From Isoetes taiwanensis (Eukaryota; Streptophyta; Lycopodiopsida; Isoetales; Isoetaceae), in NCBI GenBank assembly GCA_021234155.1, contig JAJEKV010000001.1, positions 15,180,245 through 15,244,244 on the forward strand: a stretch of DNA of 64,000 nt, read 5' to 3'. Below the pieces are notes generated by a model. The model was not told the origin of the DNA. It did no database searches and saw nothing but the letters and a program-made list of their open reading frames with translations. The translations under genes and the position numbers were made by a program. Positions 23,406-35,060 of the stretch are shown piece after piece (position 1 is the stretch's first letter; each line of letters starts with the position of its first letter).

Positions 23406-23740
23406 TTTTTATATGGGCCTTCCCCTTTCTTCGCATTCTGACTCTCTCCATTGGCCTTCTACTCCGGCGATCGTCTTTGTATTTCTGTGTTGATCCATGC
23501 ATCAAAAGGGCCTTCTTGCATCGAGATTCTTCATATCTGTGTCTGCAGCACTAAATTCGTACCGGATTAGCACACGCATTTATGCACCAACCCATCTCGG
23601 ATTATCCTCCTTTAAAATCCGTCCAGCTCTGCATCTCAAATCCCATCCACCCTTTCTGCACTTTGAATTTGGGAACTCAAATCCTCGTAATTCTGGATTA
23701 AACGCCCTGCGCATCCTTTCAAGACCCCGGCAAGAAGAAG
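23406..23740 (+). promoter_or_regulatory. Putative core promoter and 5'-UTR exon of the cotransporter gene
   Basis: A TATA-like TTTTTATATGGG at 23,406-23,417 is followed by a TC-rich tract (23,418-23,460), a common plant transcription-start context. The sequence up to 23,740 is not AT-biased and ends AAGAAGAAG|GTAGAG, a good 5' splice donor. The matching acceptor is TGTTCAG at 24,383-24,389, six bases before the ATG of the coding sequence. I infer a non-coding first exon from about 23,440 to 23,740 and a 649-bp leader intron. RNA evidence would be needed to fix the start. Confidence 0.5.
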
Positions 23741-24395
23741 GTAGAGCCCAGAATGCTGGCATTTGATAATTTTCCTCCTTGCTTGGTTCTTTTATGCACA
23801 ATTCTTCACATTTCGATGTTTAGAGTCGAGAATCGTTTGTACGATGCATATTTTTAACACTGTTTGGTCTTGAGAAAGTGACATAAAAGGCCTTCAAATC
23901 CTTCTTTTGTTGTCTTTGGTCATATTTAGTAGTAAATACAAGCTTGAAGCACCTGAGGAGATCGCAGATGGCTTGGATTGGGGCTTAACTGTCATGCCGA
24001 ACTATATGTTGAAGCTATCTTTCGGATGCATGAAAGCATGCATGAATGTCATACACCTGTCTTAATGAAATTCAAAAAACCATGTATTCTCGTATTGATG
24101 CCTGCATGTCTGCATCTGCATCATCTTAGAAATCGAAAGCTTAGTCCTCCTCGGGAATGTTACATGATAGACTTGCTTTGTTGCCCTGTGTAAGACAAGA
24201 TGAGTCGATTATTTTAGATTATGCCGATTTTGTCGTCCTAAACCTTTCGTGTTTTTCAAGGATCGGGATTTTAGGTTCTTTGAGCACAGTTGCATGCAGA
24301 TATGCTTTGTTTATATTGGTGGGCCTTGCACTTTGTCGTGTCTTTTGGACTTGGTTTTACAAACATAATATAATTTGTGCATTGTTCAGGTGGCG

Positions 24396-27300
24396 ATGGA
24401 AACCCCAGAGAGTCCAAGCAAGCACCCAAGTCTGTGTTTTTCTTCGCCTAAGGTCGCATCTAGACCGTCTTCCACTGATTTACTGGAAAAAGATCATTCC
24501 CAAAATTTCACATCAAAGTTCAATGTTAGAGGTCTTTGGCAAAGAATTAGAGGAAACGGGTCTAAAAGCCATGGATTGGGAACATATAACGGTGTACTCA
24601 TTCCAACCTGTGAAAACATGTGGGGTGAGTAAATTCTACTTTTTCTTACTGGGTCCTTTCTTTAGGAATAGTGCTTCTTCAATAGTACGAAGACTACGTG
24701 GGTGGTGTAAACACAATGATGGAAGAAGGTGTAGGTAGTCTTTTTTGAGGTAGCGATTTTTGTCATGGCTTTAACAGACTCAAAAATGTTGTTTGTTCCT
24801 TTACGTTTTAAGATAAGTTTCTAAGATAGTGTTCACATTCAATTTTTTGCAGGAGTGCTTATATTCCTCAGATTCTTCTTCATTGTGGGCAATGCTGGTG
24901 TTTGGCAATCGTTTCTGGTTGTTTTTGTTTCATTCTTTTGTGCACTTTTAACTACGATATCACTTAGTGCCATAGCTACAAATGGACCAATTGAAGAAGG
25001 CGGGACTTAGTATGTTTTGTTATGTTTTGTGATCTCTTTCTGTGCCATAACAGCTTGAGGTATGCTTACCAAATTCCTTAAATTACAGTTACTTGATATC
25101 AAGAGCACTGGGGCCTAGAATAGGTGGAGCGGTTGGGTGTCTGTATTACCTTGGAGTAATGTTGCTTGCAGTACTTGAGGTGAATAAATATCATTTGCTT
25201 CTAGGCTTAACTGTTTTATTCCTACTCAAACGGATTATTGGAACTTGTTATTTGACAGTCTCTTGGAGCAGTAGAAATGATGGAGTTTACCTTTTCTATA
25301 CTGCATTTTCCATCTTCCAGCCGTATACTTGGCGCTATTTTGCTCTTCATACTTGGGGTTCTGGTATGCCATTTACTTCTAAATTAACCACATATGACTT
25401 AGCTCTTTTCAAGATGAAACCTTGTGCCTCAAACTGCTTTTTGAACAAAGGTTAGATAAACATGACACAGTTACAACAAATCTTACCCATGCCTTCTTTT
25501 GCTGAACAGGTTTTTTTTGGGATCAAGTTTGTTTCCAAGTTAGGCGTATTTTTCTTCCTTATTGTCCTCTACACTATGCTATCATATTACATGGGATTTT
25601 TTGCTGCACCTCGCAGGCATGCACCGCCAACTTTAACTGGTCTTTCATGGAAAACTTTCAAGAATAACTGGAATCCAATGTATGACGAAAATGTATCATT
25701 CTCTGTAGTTCTCTCGGTGTTCTTTCCGTGCTTCACTGGGATATTGAGGTACAAAAGCCTCCTATGAAATTGATTGATGCAGCTGTTGGAAATGTTGGCT
25801 TAGCATTAATTTGGTTTTGAAAATTTGCAATTCACTTTGGATTTCGCATTCTTACAAGACCTAAGGTTTTATGGACAACTGAACAGTGGTGCAGATCGTG
25901 CTAAAAATCTGCGAAATCCTGAGAAGTCAATACCCACTGGCACACTTGGAGCTATATTCATCAGTTTGCTAATGTATATATCATATATGGGCCTTTGGGC
26001 AGCTGTGGGAACACGGGACTTTCTTTTGAGCAAAAACCATTCTACACATCATTCAGGGAATGAGCAACTAATGGCCATGAAGGAAGTGGCATTTCCATTA
26101 CCTATTCTTACACAGTTAGGGATCATGATTGCATCAATCTCACAGGCCCTTCAATGCCTGATCACGTCTCCAAGATTGCTTCAAGTTAGTCTCTCTGTTT
26201 CCCATAAATTTATTTCCTTTTATTATTATCAAATATACATCTTATTGTAGCTATTGAATATTTATGCAGGCAATTGCTGGAGACAGAATTTTATCATTCC
26301 TTAACTTCCTGTCAGAAACAACGGAAGCTGGAGAGCCACGTCGAGCCTTAATTTTCACCACAATTCTGTGTGTACTGGGAGCAATGGTTGGCAGTCTTGA
26401 CAAGATTGCTCCTCTTGTTTCGATCTGCTTCCTGACTTGCTATGCAGCATTGAACCTCTCATGCTTCATTCTTTCTATAATGAATGCACCAAGGTATGAC
26501 AGCTGAGATGATAATATTAGAAACATGTAAAAAGCCATTTCATGTGTTCTGCTTTCGAACCACAGAAACCTACATCAGCTTGTAAAAATCTACTATAGTA
26601 ACTCTCAAAACTGATGTAGTTTATTGCACATTGACTAATTTATCCTATACCTTTCTACTTTCTGTTTCTATTGCAGCTGGCGGCCAAAATGGAAGTATTA
26701 CCACTGGTCATTTGCATTAGTGGGCTTTTTCTTATGTGCAGCAATGAACTTTTTTATTGTCTGGTACTGGGCCCTAGTTGCTATGGTCGTTCTTGCAGTG
26801 ATTTATGCTTACATTGACTATCGACAGGTCAGTTTGCACAATAGCACTGGTCACAGTTTTTGTAGTTGAAGCAATAAAGTAAATGCTTGTGAACTCCCAG
26901 GTTGAAGTTGATTGGGGTACTGGTTTAGGAGGGCTGCGCTTACAGCTGGCAGTGCAGAGCATATTATCTGTTGGCCATGAAGCACGTTATAGTGTGAATT
27001 GGCGTCCACAACTTTTGTGTCTCAGTAAACCACGCTCGTCATGGAGCATTGATGGGCATGCTGGTCATGAGTTTCTATGTTTTGCATCACAACTTAAGAA
27101 GGTAAGAAATCTCAATTTCTTAGCAATTGTATGTTGATGAGGTTACTTGTATTCTCTCTTTCTTAAAGGTTACCATGGTTATTACACGTTTGTTTTTGAT
27201 GAATAGGGCTGTTGCAATAACTGTGCTTAAATTAGACTTAGCAATGTTTCACATGCAATGTACTCATTTTAGTCATCTTTATTATACCACTGAACAGGGA

Positions 27301-29565
27301 AAGGGATTATGTGTCATCACAATTATCCTTGAAGGAAATCTTGAAGAAATGGCACCACAGCTAGCTGCAGAAAGAGTAGGAATCCCTTTTTTTTTTTACT
27401 GACTACATTTTAATTTTGCACAATTAATCATCATGTTATTGGCTTCAGGTTGAGCTTGAAAATTGCATGGAGGCAGCAAAGGTAACAGGGTTTTCCAAAG
27501 TGTTGACTGCTCCGACTTACCGGGAAGGCAAGACTTATGCCATCCAATCATCCGGCTTAGGGTCATTGGAACCAAATACCCTTTTGTTAGGTTGGCCAAC
27601 CAAGTGGCGTGAAGAAGGGGAGCCTAGTGCTGAGGTAATTACATGCTTTCTTGGCCATTCTCTGTTGGAATCTCTATTTGACTTCAGAATTTTGTTATTT
27701 TACTATTTGATATTGGTAAGGCTTTCTGATTATGAGTAGGATGCATCAGATAGCTGGTTGATGACAGCCACTGCCAATCTGATAATTAAGAAATAGAACT
27801 TACTAGCCTTTATATCTGTTATTGTGAAAACACCTATTGGCTCTTTAATACCAACTCATAGGTGCCTAATTTCATTTGCAAATTCTCTTAGAACTGCGAA
27901 TCTGATAATTAAGAAAAAGAACTTACTAGCCTTTATATCTGTTGTTGTGAAAACACCTATTGGCTCTTTAATACCAACTCATAGGGACCTAATTTCATTT
28001 GCAGATTCTCTTAGAAACGTTAGCAGAAAGCAAGGCAGCGGATAAGGCAGTGCTTTTATGCATGCATTTGAACCAATTTCCAGCCAATGATAGTCCTCAG
28101 GAGGGAACCATTGATGTATGGTGGATTGTTCATGATGGTGGACTGTTGCTGCTGTTGGCCCACCTAATTAACCAGCACAAGATTTGGCGTAAATGTAAGT
28201 TGCGTGTGCATACGGTGGCTGAAAAGCTAGACAATTCAGAGGCAATAAAAGAGAATCTGCATAAGATTCTGGAACAGGTATATAAGTCCAATACAATAAA
28301 AATTCCTGGTGGAAGAGTTTACTAAATTGCTGCTAAATTTCTGTAGGTACGTATAAAAGCTGAGGTTGAGGTACTGGAGTTGGATGACTCGGATTTGGCA
28401 CCATATACATTTGACAACACAATAAGAATGGAAGCAGCATTAGCCTTTGCAAAAGAAGTAGCAGATTATAGGTAATTATATGCCTTCTAAATATCTTCAT
28501 GTTGAGCATTTGTAATTTCTTATTTGAACATCTTTAATATACAGGAAAAAGCGTGACCCTGGAAGAAAGAAGATCTCAAATGGCCAGAAACTCAAAAACA
28601 TGCTTACTAGTAAACAAGATAGCACGAATAACCTGCTCCAAAATATTTTCAAGAAAGCCTTTCCTGGAGAATTGATGATGCTTAGAGGAGCTTTACCTAG
28701 TAAGCGTCGTCATGGCTGGAGGCAAAAAGATACAGCAAATAAATCTTCAAACGAGCCAATTGATGTAGAATGTGCTGAGGCTGGAATAGTTGACACAAAA
28801 TCTAGTTTAAGAAAGAGCAAAAGACTAGACAAGAGTCGTGACATCTTTGAGCAACTTGATGACAGGCGACTACCAGACCCAAGCAGAATCAAGTTGGAAG
28901 AGCACAAAGAAGGCACAGCAGCTAATAATCATGCTACAGATATTGCCACAACTAATCATGCTACAACTAATCATGCTACAGATATTGAGACAACACTGTC
29001 GCATGTAACAGAGTGGCCAAAGGCCATTGATTCCGAGTTTCCAGATGGGAAAAAATCCCCAGACTTGGAGATAGTGGTAGAAGGCAGGCCATTAACATTT
29101 AGTGATGAAACAAAGCTGGGCACTCCAGATCTGAATACGCTAGTTCAAGACAAACCACGAAAGCCAATGGTAAGGGCCAAAAGCGCAGGGCAATTACCTC
29201 CTATGAAGAACGGAAAGAAGCAACAGAGCAACTCCATTTTCAGGACAGCAAGCGCAGGACAACTGCTGCCTGTTACATCATCAGGCGGTTTATCAGCAGG
29301 AAATACACCTCCTGAGCTACTGCCCAGCCGGAGGACTTGGGAAACCTTCAGCCAGTGCTACTCTGCAAAGAAACTGAATGATATTATTGTAGAACAGTCA
29401 AAAAGTGCCCAGCTCGTTATCCTTAACTTGCCTGATCACTACCATGGAATGCTGCCAAACAAATACATGGAGTATTGCGAGGATCTTACCCGTGGTCTCC
29501 AGCGCGTCTTGCTTGTTCGAGGCACTGGTAGAGAGCTTTGGACTGGAACTGGCCATTTCGACTAG
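24396..29565 (+). CDS. Cation-chloride cotransporter (SLC12/CCC family), SLC12A9-like plant member, 14 coding exons
   Basis: Predicted electroneutral cation/chloride symporter. Coding exons: 24396-24624, 24853-25009, 25089-25179, 25259-25363, 25510-25748, 25887-26184, 26270-26493, 26677-26827, 26901-27101, 27298-27375, 27449-27634, 28005-28277, 28347-28471, 28545-29565. All junctions are GT-AG and keep frame, giving 1,125 residues. Residues 1-70 are a hydrophilic N-terminus. About 75-495 holds some 12 hydrophobic spans (AA_permease fold), with GVLIFLRFFFIVG (77-89, TM1), ATNGPIEEGGTYYLISR (118-134) and SGADRAKNLRNPEKSIPTG (274-292). The SLC12 C-terminal domain has NWRPQLL, FASQLKKGKG and EPNTLLLGWP, then DVWWIVHDGGLLLLLAHL in exon 12. 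A polar insert (about 800-1065) with NHAT repeats (914-933) and two SAGQLxP motifs precedes a conserved tail, LVILNLP...YMEYCEDL...LLVRG. Plant CCC1 has about 975 residues, so the insert explains the extra length. The ATNG...GGxYxxISRxLGP signature looks closer to SLC12A9 than to NKCC/KCC (recollection, not an alignment). Ion specificity is unknown. The start was chosen at the first Met after the leader acceptor. Confidence 0.93.
27776..28015 (+). repeat. Tandem duplication inside intron 11 of the cotransporter, copying its 3' splice site
   Basis: Two copies of a segment of about 120 bp run through AATCTGATAATTAAGAAA, TTTATATCTGTT, CCTATTGGCTCTTTAATACC and TTTCATTTGCARATTCTCTTAG. The second copy ends in the used acceptor TTTGCAG|ATTCTC (28,001-28,005). 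In the first copy the acceptor AG has become AA (TTTGCAAATTCTC), so only the downstream site is usable. The duplicated part also includes the first bases of the exon. Copy 2 of the locus (57.5-57.8 kb) has both units, so the tandem duplication is older than the locus duplication. Confidence 0.85.
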
Positions 29566-29701
29566 TAAGTTCTGGCACATTTTGGCATAGTCAAAAAGAG
29601 AAAAGCCTTGTATGATATCCTCCACTACTTTTTGTATCAATATAAATTTACCCTTTTAAAGTGCTTACTACTAATCTCATATCTAATCTGACATATATAT
29701 A
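29566..29701 (+). terminator. 3' UTR and likely polyadenylation region of the cotransporter gene
   Basis: After the TAG stop the sequence becomes T-rich (TACTTTTTGTATCAA) and contains CAATATAAATTT at about 29,638-29,649, an AATAAA-like near-upstream element. A cleavage site within the next 10-40 bases is plausible. The shared sequence with the second locus copy stops at 29,701. Confidence 0.45.
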
Positions 29702-32121
29702 CAAGAATTTATCGCGGCGGTGATAACCGCCGCTACTTTCTGGTTTTTAGTTTGTGTCTTTAAGAAAAAAAAGGAATAGTCATTATTTTCCTTCAAATTA
29801 ATCAAGCATTACAAACAACTCATAAAAAAATTCACCATAATATTGTAGTTGGTCAATAACAATGATGCCATTTTCCTAACCTTATAAATTTGAGTACATG
29901 CGTTAATAATTTTTAGTTGGGAACACGTGATGTATTCAAGGGCCTAGTGTGTGTTCAAATGCGTTAAAAAATGTTCATCTTATGGCTATCCATATTCATA
30001 TGAAGCAAACATTATAGTTTTTGAGGCCAGATGTTGCAGGTACATGGGATCATGACTTTGTTGTAGCTACATACCACTATATAATGGGCAAAATAACTAA
30101 AACATTCTATTAAAAAAACTCAAATGTGTGGAATTTGTTTTAAAATAGTCAGCAGTTTGTGGGTTCAGAAAAAAAGAGAAGCTATTTGGAATGCCACGTT
30201 TCATATAGAAAGACCGATAGAGATAAAAAAATAAAAATCTTTTCAATGACGTGGACAACATACTTAAGTTTAATACCTTATGAGGTGGGTAAACTTATGA
30301 GGTGGGATGGCATGTTTTAATATTGAAGGCTTAAACGACTACATTGCTCAGCAGTATAGTGAGGGGACGAATAATCTATTATCTGTAGTATCAACAATAA
30401 TTTGAATTGGATTTGCAAGTTAGAAGACGAATAATTTCTATTAGAAAACTGGCACATATTCTTTGGATTCAAAAAAAATATGTGTGCATTACATCTGTTG
30501 AATTCAAATCGTACTCATCTGCCCCGATCGCACTACATTGCCCAAGCACCTGCATGAGGTGTCAAAGCCACAGGTAGATTACCTTTACCTTTGTGTTAGT
30601 ATCTTCTTATTATTTCTCTTGCAACACTAGCAAGTTCTTTCGCGAACATCATTGCTTCACCTGTTGTCTCTAAACAAATAGGTGCAAAAGCATGAATACC
30701 TTCTCTGGCAGAAGTAAGCAAATAGGTGCAAAAGCATGAATACCTTCAAAGTTAAGCAAATAGGTGCAAAAGCTCATATACCTTCTCTGGCAGAATTTTG
30801 TTCTTATTCTTACTGTAGATGCATCGAATGAAAGCTGGTTCAAGGAGTGTATAATGCCTTGGAGTTCTTATGTGCTCTAGGTTCAAAATCTTTGATTGAA
30901 TTAATGCCATTCCTTTTTTTTTATGATTCATATCAGCTTATGTGCCAAGTTTCAAATAGCATGAATGCTTCATGACCTTATGGTAATGAATAACTTTGTA
31001 GCTCTGCAGATCATATTCAGAGATCTCAAAGCAGGCAAACTTTGGTCTGGGAATTCCTGACTAACGTGGTATTCCAAGTATGTCATTCCACGTTTTCGAA
31101 ATTAAAGGCAAGCAAAAGCAACGTGGTATGGCTTCCTGAAAGCTCGGCTACCTGCTCATGAATATTTACTGCTTTCGAGTGCTACTTGTCAATTCTTGGG
31201 TGGGCTTTTAAATCCCTTGCCTTGCGATCCTTGATTTCCTTGCTGCGGTTTTGCCTGTTGTATTGCTTTCATTGCGAAATTCATTGCAAAATTTGGCAGA
31301 GTAGTCCGGACACAGAGTGCGCATTCATTTCATTTTCGAATCCGGCTGGTACCATACCTGTAAGAACCTAACCTACATGTTTTTGCAGTTCGCATTTTGA
31401 ACATGATTGTCCCTACGGATCATCAACGTCCAGCATTGCCACATTATTCTTCAATTCTGCAGAAAAATATATGCCCTAGTTTTACATTACCTGAAGAAAG
31501 GCACGGAATGCCCAATTCGGCATCACGACCTTTCCGGCTCTCTTTTTGCATAATTCAAGATACTTGAATTTGGGGACTTGTCCACTTTTTTTGTATCCAA
31601 GAACACAACATGGCAAACAAATGCCTCAAAGATATGGGAATTGTCACCAATCACAACCCCGCCATAATCGAAAACCCAATCACAACTTTTCTTAGATTTA
31701 TTGTGGTTTTGCAGCTCAAACTCTATTCGAAGACTTTGGAATCGGTAGAAACTAAAACCGAAAGCTTCGGTTTAAGGCTAAAACCCACCTAACTCTCGTG
31801 AGTAACTTCCACCGCTCACAAACGCCATCTCTTAAAGGCCGCTCTCGACTCTGTTTTGTTCGAGCTTAGGGCTCCACCACTTTTATAATACTGGGAGAGA
31901 ATCATCGAAGTTTTCAGAATCATCCATTGACTCCGACCCATTTAATCATCCAGAGCATTCGAGGCTCTCCCTGCCATGTGACCGCAGTTTCCAGAAAGGT
32001 CGATACCTTTCTTAAAATTTTAGGGCCTTACACGTGTATATTTTAAAGGTAGGCCCAGGCATGCACAACTTTTATTAAGTTGCCCCCTTACCTTCCAAAT
32101 TACAATTATATATTAGAGATA
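29702..32121. other. 2.4-kb segment absent from the second locus copy; possible transposon remnant
   Basis: The second copy joins CTGACATATATATA (equal to 29,688-29,701) directly to ACTCTCCTAC (equal to 32,122-32,131). The segment starts with CAAGAATTTATCGCGG and a GCGGCGGT-gata-ACCGCCGC hairpin, which recalls the ends of plant CACTA (En/Spm) elements (CACTACAAGAAA...). ATA occurs at both junctions, compatible with the 3-bp target duplication of that superfamily. The right end shows no matching inverted repeat and no transposase frame is present. Inside, a phrase GCAAATAGGTGCAAAAGC is repeated three times at 30,677-30,780. There is no gene that I recognise. Confidence 0.45.
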
Positions 32122-33280
32122 ACTCTCCTACAAATATGCTTTTGGGATATTCTTTTTTGATCCTTTATTTGAAGACATGTACCTTTCTGAGGAAAAAATA
32201 GGGCAAAAAAATAAAAAAAAGGGGGAAAAAAGGGCAGGAGGGCCCTGTTCTCGTTGGACTTGAGGAAGAGCCGTGGAGGCCGTGGATGGTAGGCGGTAGC
32301 CATGTTATGCTCTACAAATTGCTCATGTTATGCTCTACAAATTGCTCTGTTTTATTGTTATGCTCTACAAATTACTCTGTTTAATTGCCATGGGTCAGCC
32401 ATAGGTCGCTGCCATAGCTTTTGGCCGAAGATTTGCCAATGTGTTCTTGGTTGCGGGGCAAAAGAAGGTCAGCAGAATGGAAAAGAGCTCATTCATTGTC
32501 AGACTTAATGAATATCAAATGAAGGGTTGTACAAACCCTACCTTGGTGCAAACTACCACAGTGGATCTTCTGAAGAAACTTGCGGAAATAGTTACCGTGC
32601 CATCGTTTCTCGGTAAGCTAGGGTTACTTATCTGGACCGTCTAATTTTTAAGTCAAATCTAGGTTGTCAAATTTTTAGAGTTTGATCACATACAATAAAA
32701 TAATATAATATTAGACTAGAAAATGTGGGTTCGCCTAAGTTGGAGCGTATCAAGGTCTTTTGGAAAACTAGGTAAAACTACTCGTTTAAAGTTGATGTGT
32801 TCTTTGTTTGGATCCCATAGCCAATTGGTCTGTACAGACGATAAAAATCAATTCAATTCAAATCTCACCTTTTAAATTAGCTCTTTAATAATTTAACAAA
32901 TCATGTAACATCTCCTAATTCATATTATCATTACTACAAAGGCCTAAATGGATGGAAATTGGTCACATTAGCATCGATCATCGTTCATCACGACTTCAGT
33001 TGTTGGCTTTTTTATTCAGAAAATGTTCTTGCACTTCATTCCGGTCGCTAAAAGCATATTATTTGGGTATTTCCTTAGCAATGTATGGTGAAGCAAGCTG
33101 GATAATAACTAGATTGCTTTTTCCTGAGATAGTGAGTGACTATGAGATGACCTCTCTAATGTTGTGATAGGGTCTATTTTTTGCCTATGTAATAGGGGAA
33201 TTCTTTTGTTGGTGAGGCTTAAGTGAGAATGCTTAGTTTGAGTGGCATATGCTATGCCTCTTTGTGGGATGTGATGGATG
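32122..33280. other. Shared flank of the locus duplication, with a LINE-like tail
   Basis: This segment matches 59,475-60,630 in order. At 32,300-32,380 the phrase TATGCTCTACAAATTRCTC is repeated three times. GACGATAAAAATCAATTCAATTCAA at 32,838-32,862 resembles a LINE 3' tail on the plus strand, but no coding sequence for it is recognised upstream. Short frames (32,441-32,644; 32,952-33,167) have no domain and are frameshifted in the second copy. Confidence 0.5.
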
Positions 33281-33283
33281 ATC

Positions 33284-35060
33284 GAGCACTAATTTTCTCC
33301 GAAAAGGCAATGGAATAACTTGTACCAAGAATTATGTTATAACCATAAGGCCTCAAGTGTATGCACAAAAGGGTTCAACATGATGCACTAATTTCCTTTC
33401 AAAAGGCACTCGAATAACTCGTACCTATGATCCAAAATGATAGGCAATGGAATAAGTCGTACCAAGATTTATGTCATGACCATTAAAAACGGGGTGCACT
33501 AATTTTCTTTCAAAAAGCAATGGAATAACGCGTACCAAGATTTAAGTTATGACAATTAAGGTCCCACATTCACAACCACATTCAAAGTGGCGCATAGGCC
33601 AGCGGTCCCAGTGAAATGATATAATTAAAATGTTTTGATTTGTTTTATGATTACATGCACCTCCAAACAACCCTAAGTTTTTGCATTCATGAGTAAACCA
33701 TTTCACATTTCTTCAAAAATAAGGGTAAATATAATCCTTGAAAGATAAATGTTCTACTTTGGCAGGTAATTAATCGCTCTTTGAGAGTTAATGAGATGGT
33801 TCATTGCTTTAAGCCGGGAGTAAGCCCACTTTGCCCAATGTGTGAGCGGTGCATTGAAACATTGGAGCACTGTTTATATTTGTGTGCAGAGCTGAGTAGT
33901 CTTAGGTCCTGGCTGCATTCTCTTTTTGGAGTATCTTTGGATAGTCAGCACTTTCTTTTGGGTATTTATCCAAATCAGTAGACTACTTCTAAAAGGATTG
34001 CATTTCACATGGCAAAGTCTTGGCTAATATGGAGTGTATGGAAGCGAAGGCGAAGAAAGGTCTTTTAGGATAAGCGTATTTCTTCTCAGGTGGTGCTTCA
34101 AGAAATTCGTAAGAAGTTGTATAATTGCTTTCAGATCTCCAATTGGCCTGATCGTATTAAAATTCCAATATGGAGTGATCATCTAAAAGTGATTGATGCT
34201 TCAGGGACATTTCTTACTTCTGGAAGTACTTTGTAATATTTTGAGTGTATAATATGAAGTAAAACACGTTCTTCAAAAAAAATAAGGGTAAAGCACTTGA
34301 ACATGCCCATTAAATATAATAAGCATGCTTTTTGTGTAAACTGCATGCTTTTGCCTCCAAGGCATATTAGAGTGGGATGGCTAGCAAATATGTGCTCGAT
34401 GATGCCGGGCTAACGTCAACTTCCATATTTGCAAAAAATCATGTAAGAGTTGAATTGAATTGAATTAATTTGATTTTTTTCTATTATTTTATTGAGGTCG
34501 AATTAAGATGTAAGACAATTATCGTACCTATAATTCAAAATCATAGGCGATGGAATAACTCGTACCAAGATTTATGGCATGACCACTAAAAACGGGGTGT
34601 GCTAATTTCCTTTCAAAAAGAAATGGAATAATGCGTACCAAGGTTTGTGTTATGACGGTTAAGTCCCCCACAATAGTGTATTCCAAAGTGACACATAGGC
34701 CATAGGCCAGTGGTCCCAGTTAGATGATATAAATGAAATGTTTTATTTATTTTAAATGATTATATGCACCTCTGAACAAACCTAACATTAATAATTTCGC
34801 ATTCATGAGCACCCCATGTGACATTCTTTGAGGATGAGGATGAGGCATTTGGACATGCCCATTAGATATATTTTCTAAATGCATGCCTCTTGCCTAGCCA
34901 GCACCTCCAAGGCATATTAAAGTGGGATGGCCAACACTAGCGTATATCTGGCAGATGATGCCGGGCTAATATCAACTTCATTATTTGCTAAAAATCAAGT
35001 TAAAGTTGACTCGAAAATTGAATGAATTGAATTGATCTATTATTTGGTTGAGGCCAAACT
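33284..35060. repeat. Tandem block built on a GGAATAACTCGTACCAAG phrase, two large units
   Basis: The phrase GCACTAATTT...CAATGGAATAACTCGTACCAAGATTTATGT recurs at about 33,285, 33,380, 33,435, 33,497, 34,550 and 34,605. On a larger scale 33,420-34,545 and 34,546-35,060 are two copies of one unit: both continue through ACATAGGCC, GGTCCCAGT, ATTACATGCACCTC, TTGCATTCATGAG, AACATGCCCATTA, TGATGCCGGGCTAA and end in TTGAATTGAATTGA. The first unit is longer because it holds a LINE insertion (33,730-34,277); the second is its empty-site counterpart. Confidence 0.75.
33730..34277 (+). mobile_element. 5'-truncated LINE insertion with target-site duplication
   Basis: The plus strand encodes the extreme C-terminus of a LINE ORF2: MVHCFKPGVSPLCPMCE, ETLEHCLYLC (zf-RVT) and, after two stops, a basic tail ending in WSDHLKVIDASG. 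It ends GAAGTAAAACACGTTCTTC plus A. It is bounded by the 15-bp direct repeat AAAAATAAGGGTAAA at 33,715-33,729 and 34,278-34,292. The neighbouring tandem unit (34,546-35,060) has no insertion at the matching place. This is classic target-primed reverse transcription with strong 5' truncation (548 bp). The same insertion exists in the second locus copy at about 61,062-61,600. Confidence 0.85.

Noticed and set aside
27767-27796. Extra cotransporter exon after GATTATGAGTAG (DASDSWLMTATANL)
   Set aside because: The frame runs into a stop within 20 codons and has no donor. Joining 27,634 directly to 28,005 keeps frame and matches the expected domain continuity.
33284-35060. Regularly recurring phrases as a possible CRISPR array
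   Set aside because: The sequence is eukaryotic, the spacing is irregular, there are no unique spacers of constant size and no cas genes; this is an ordinary tandem repeat.
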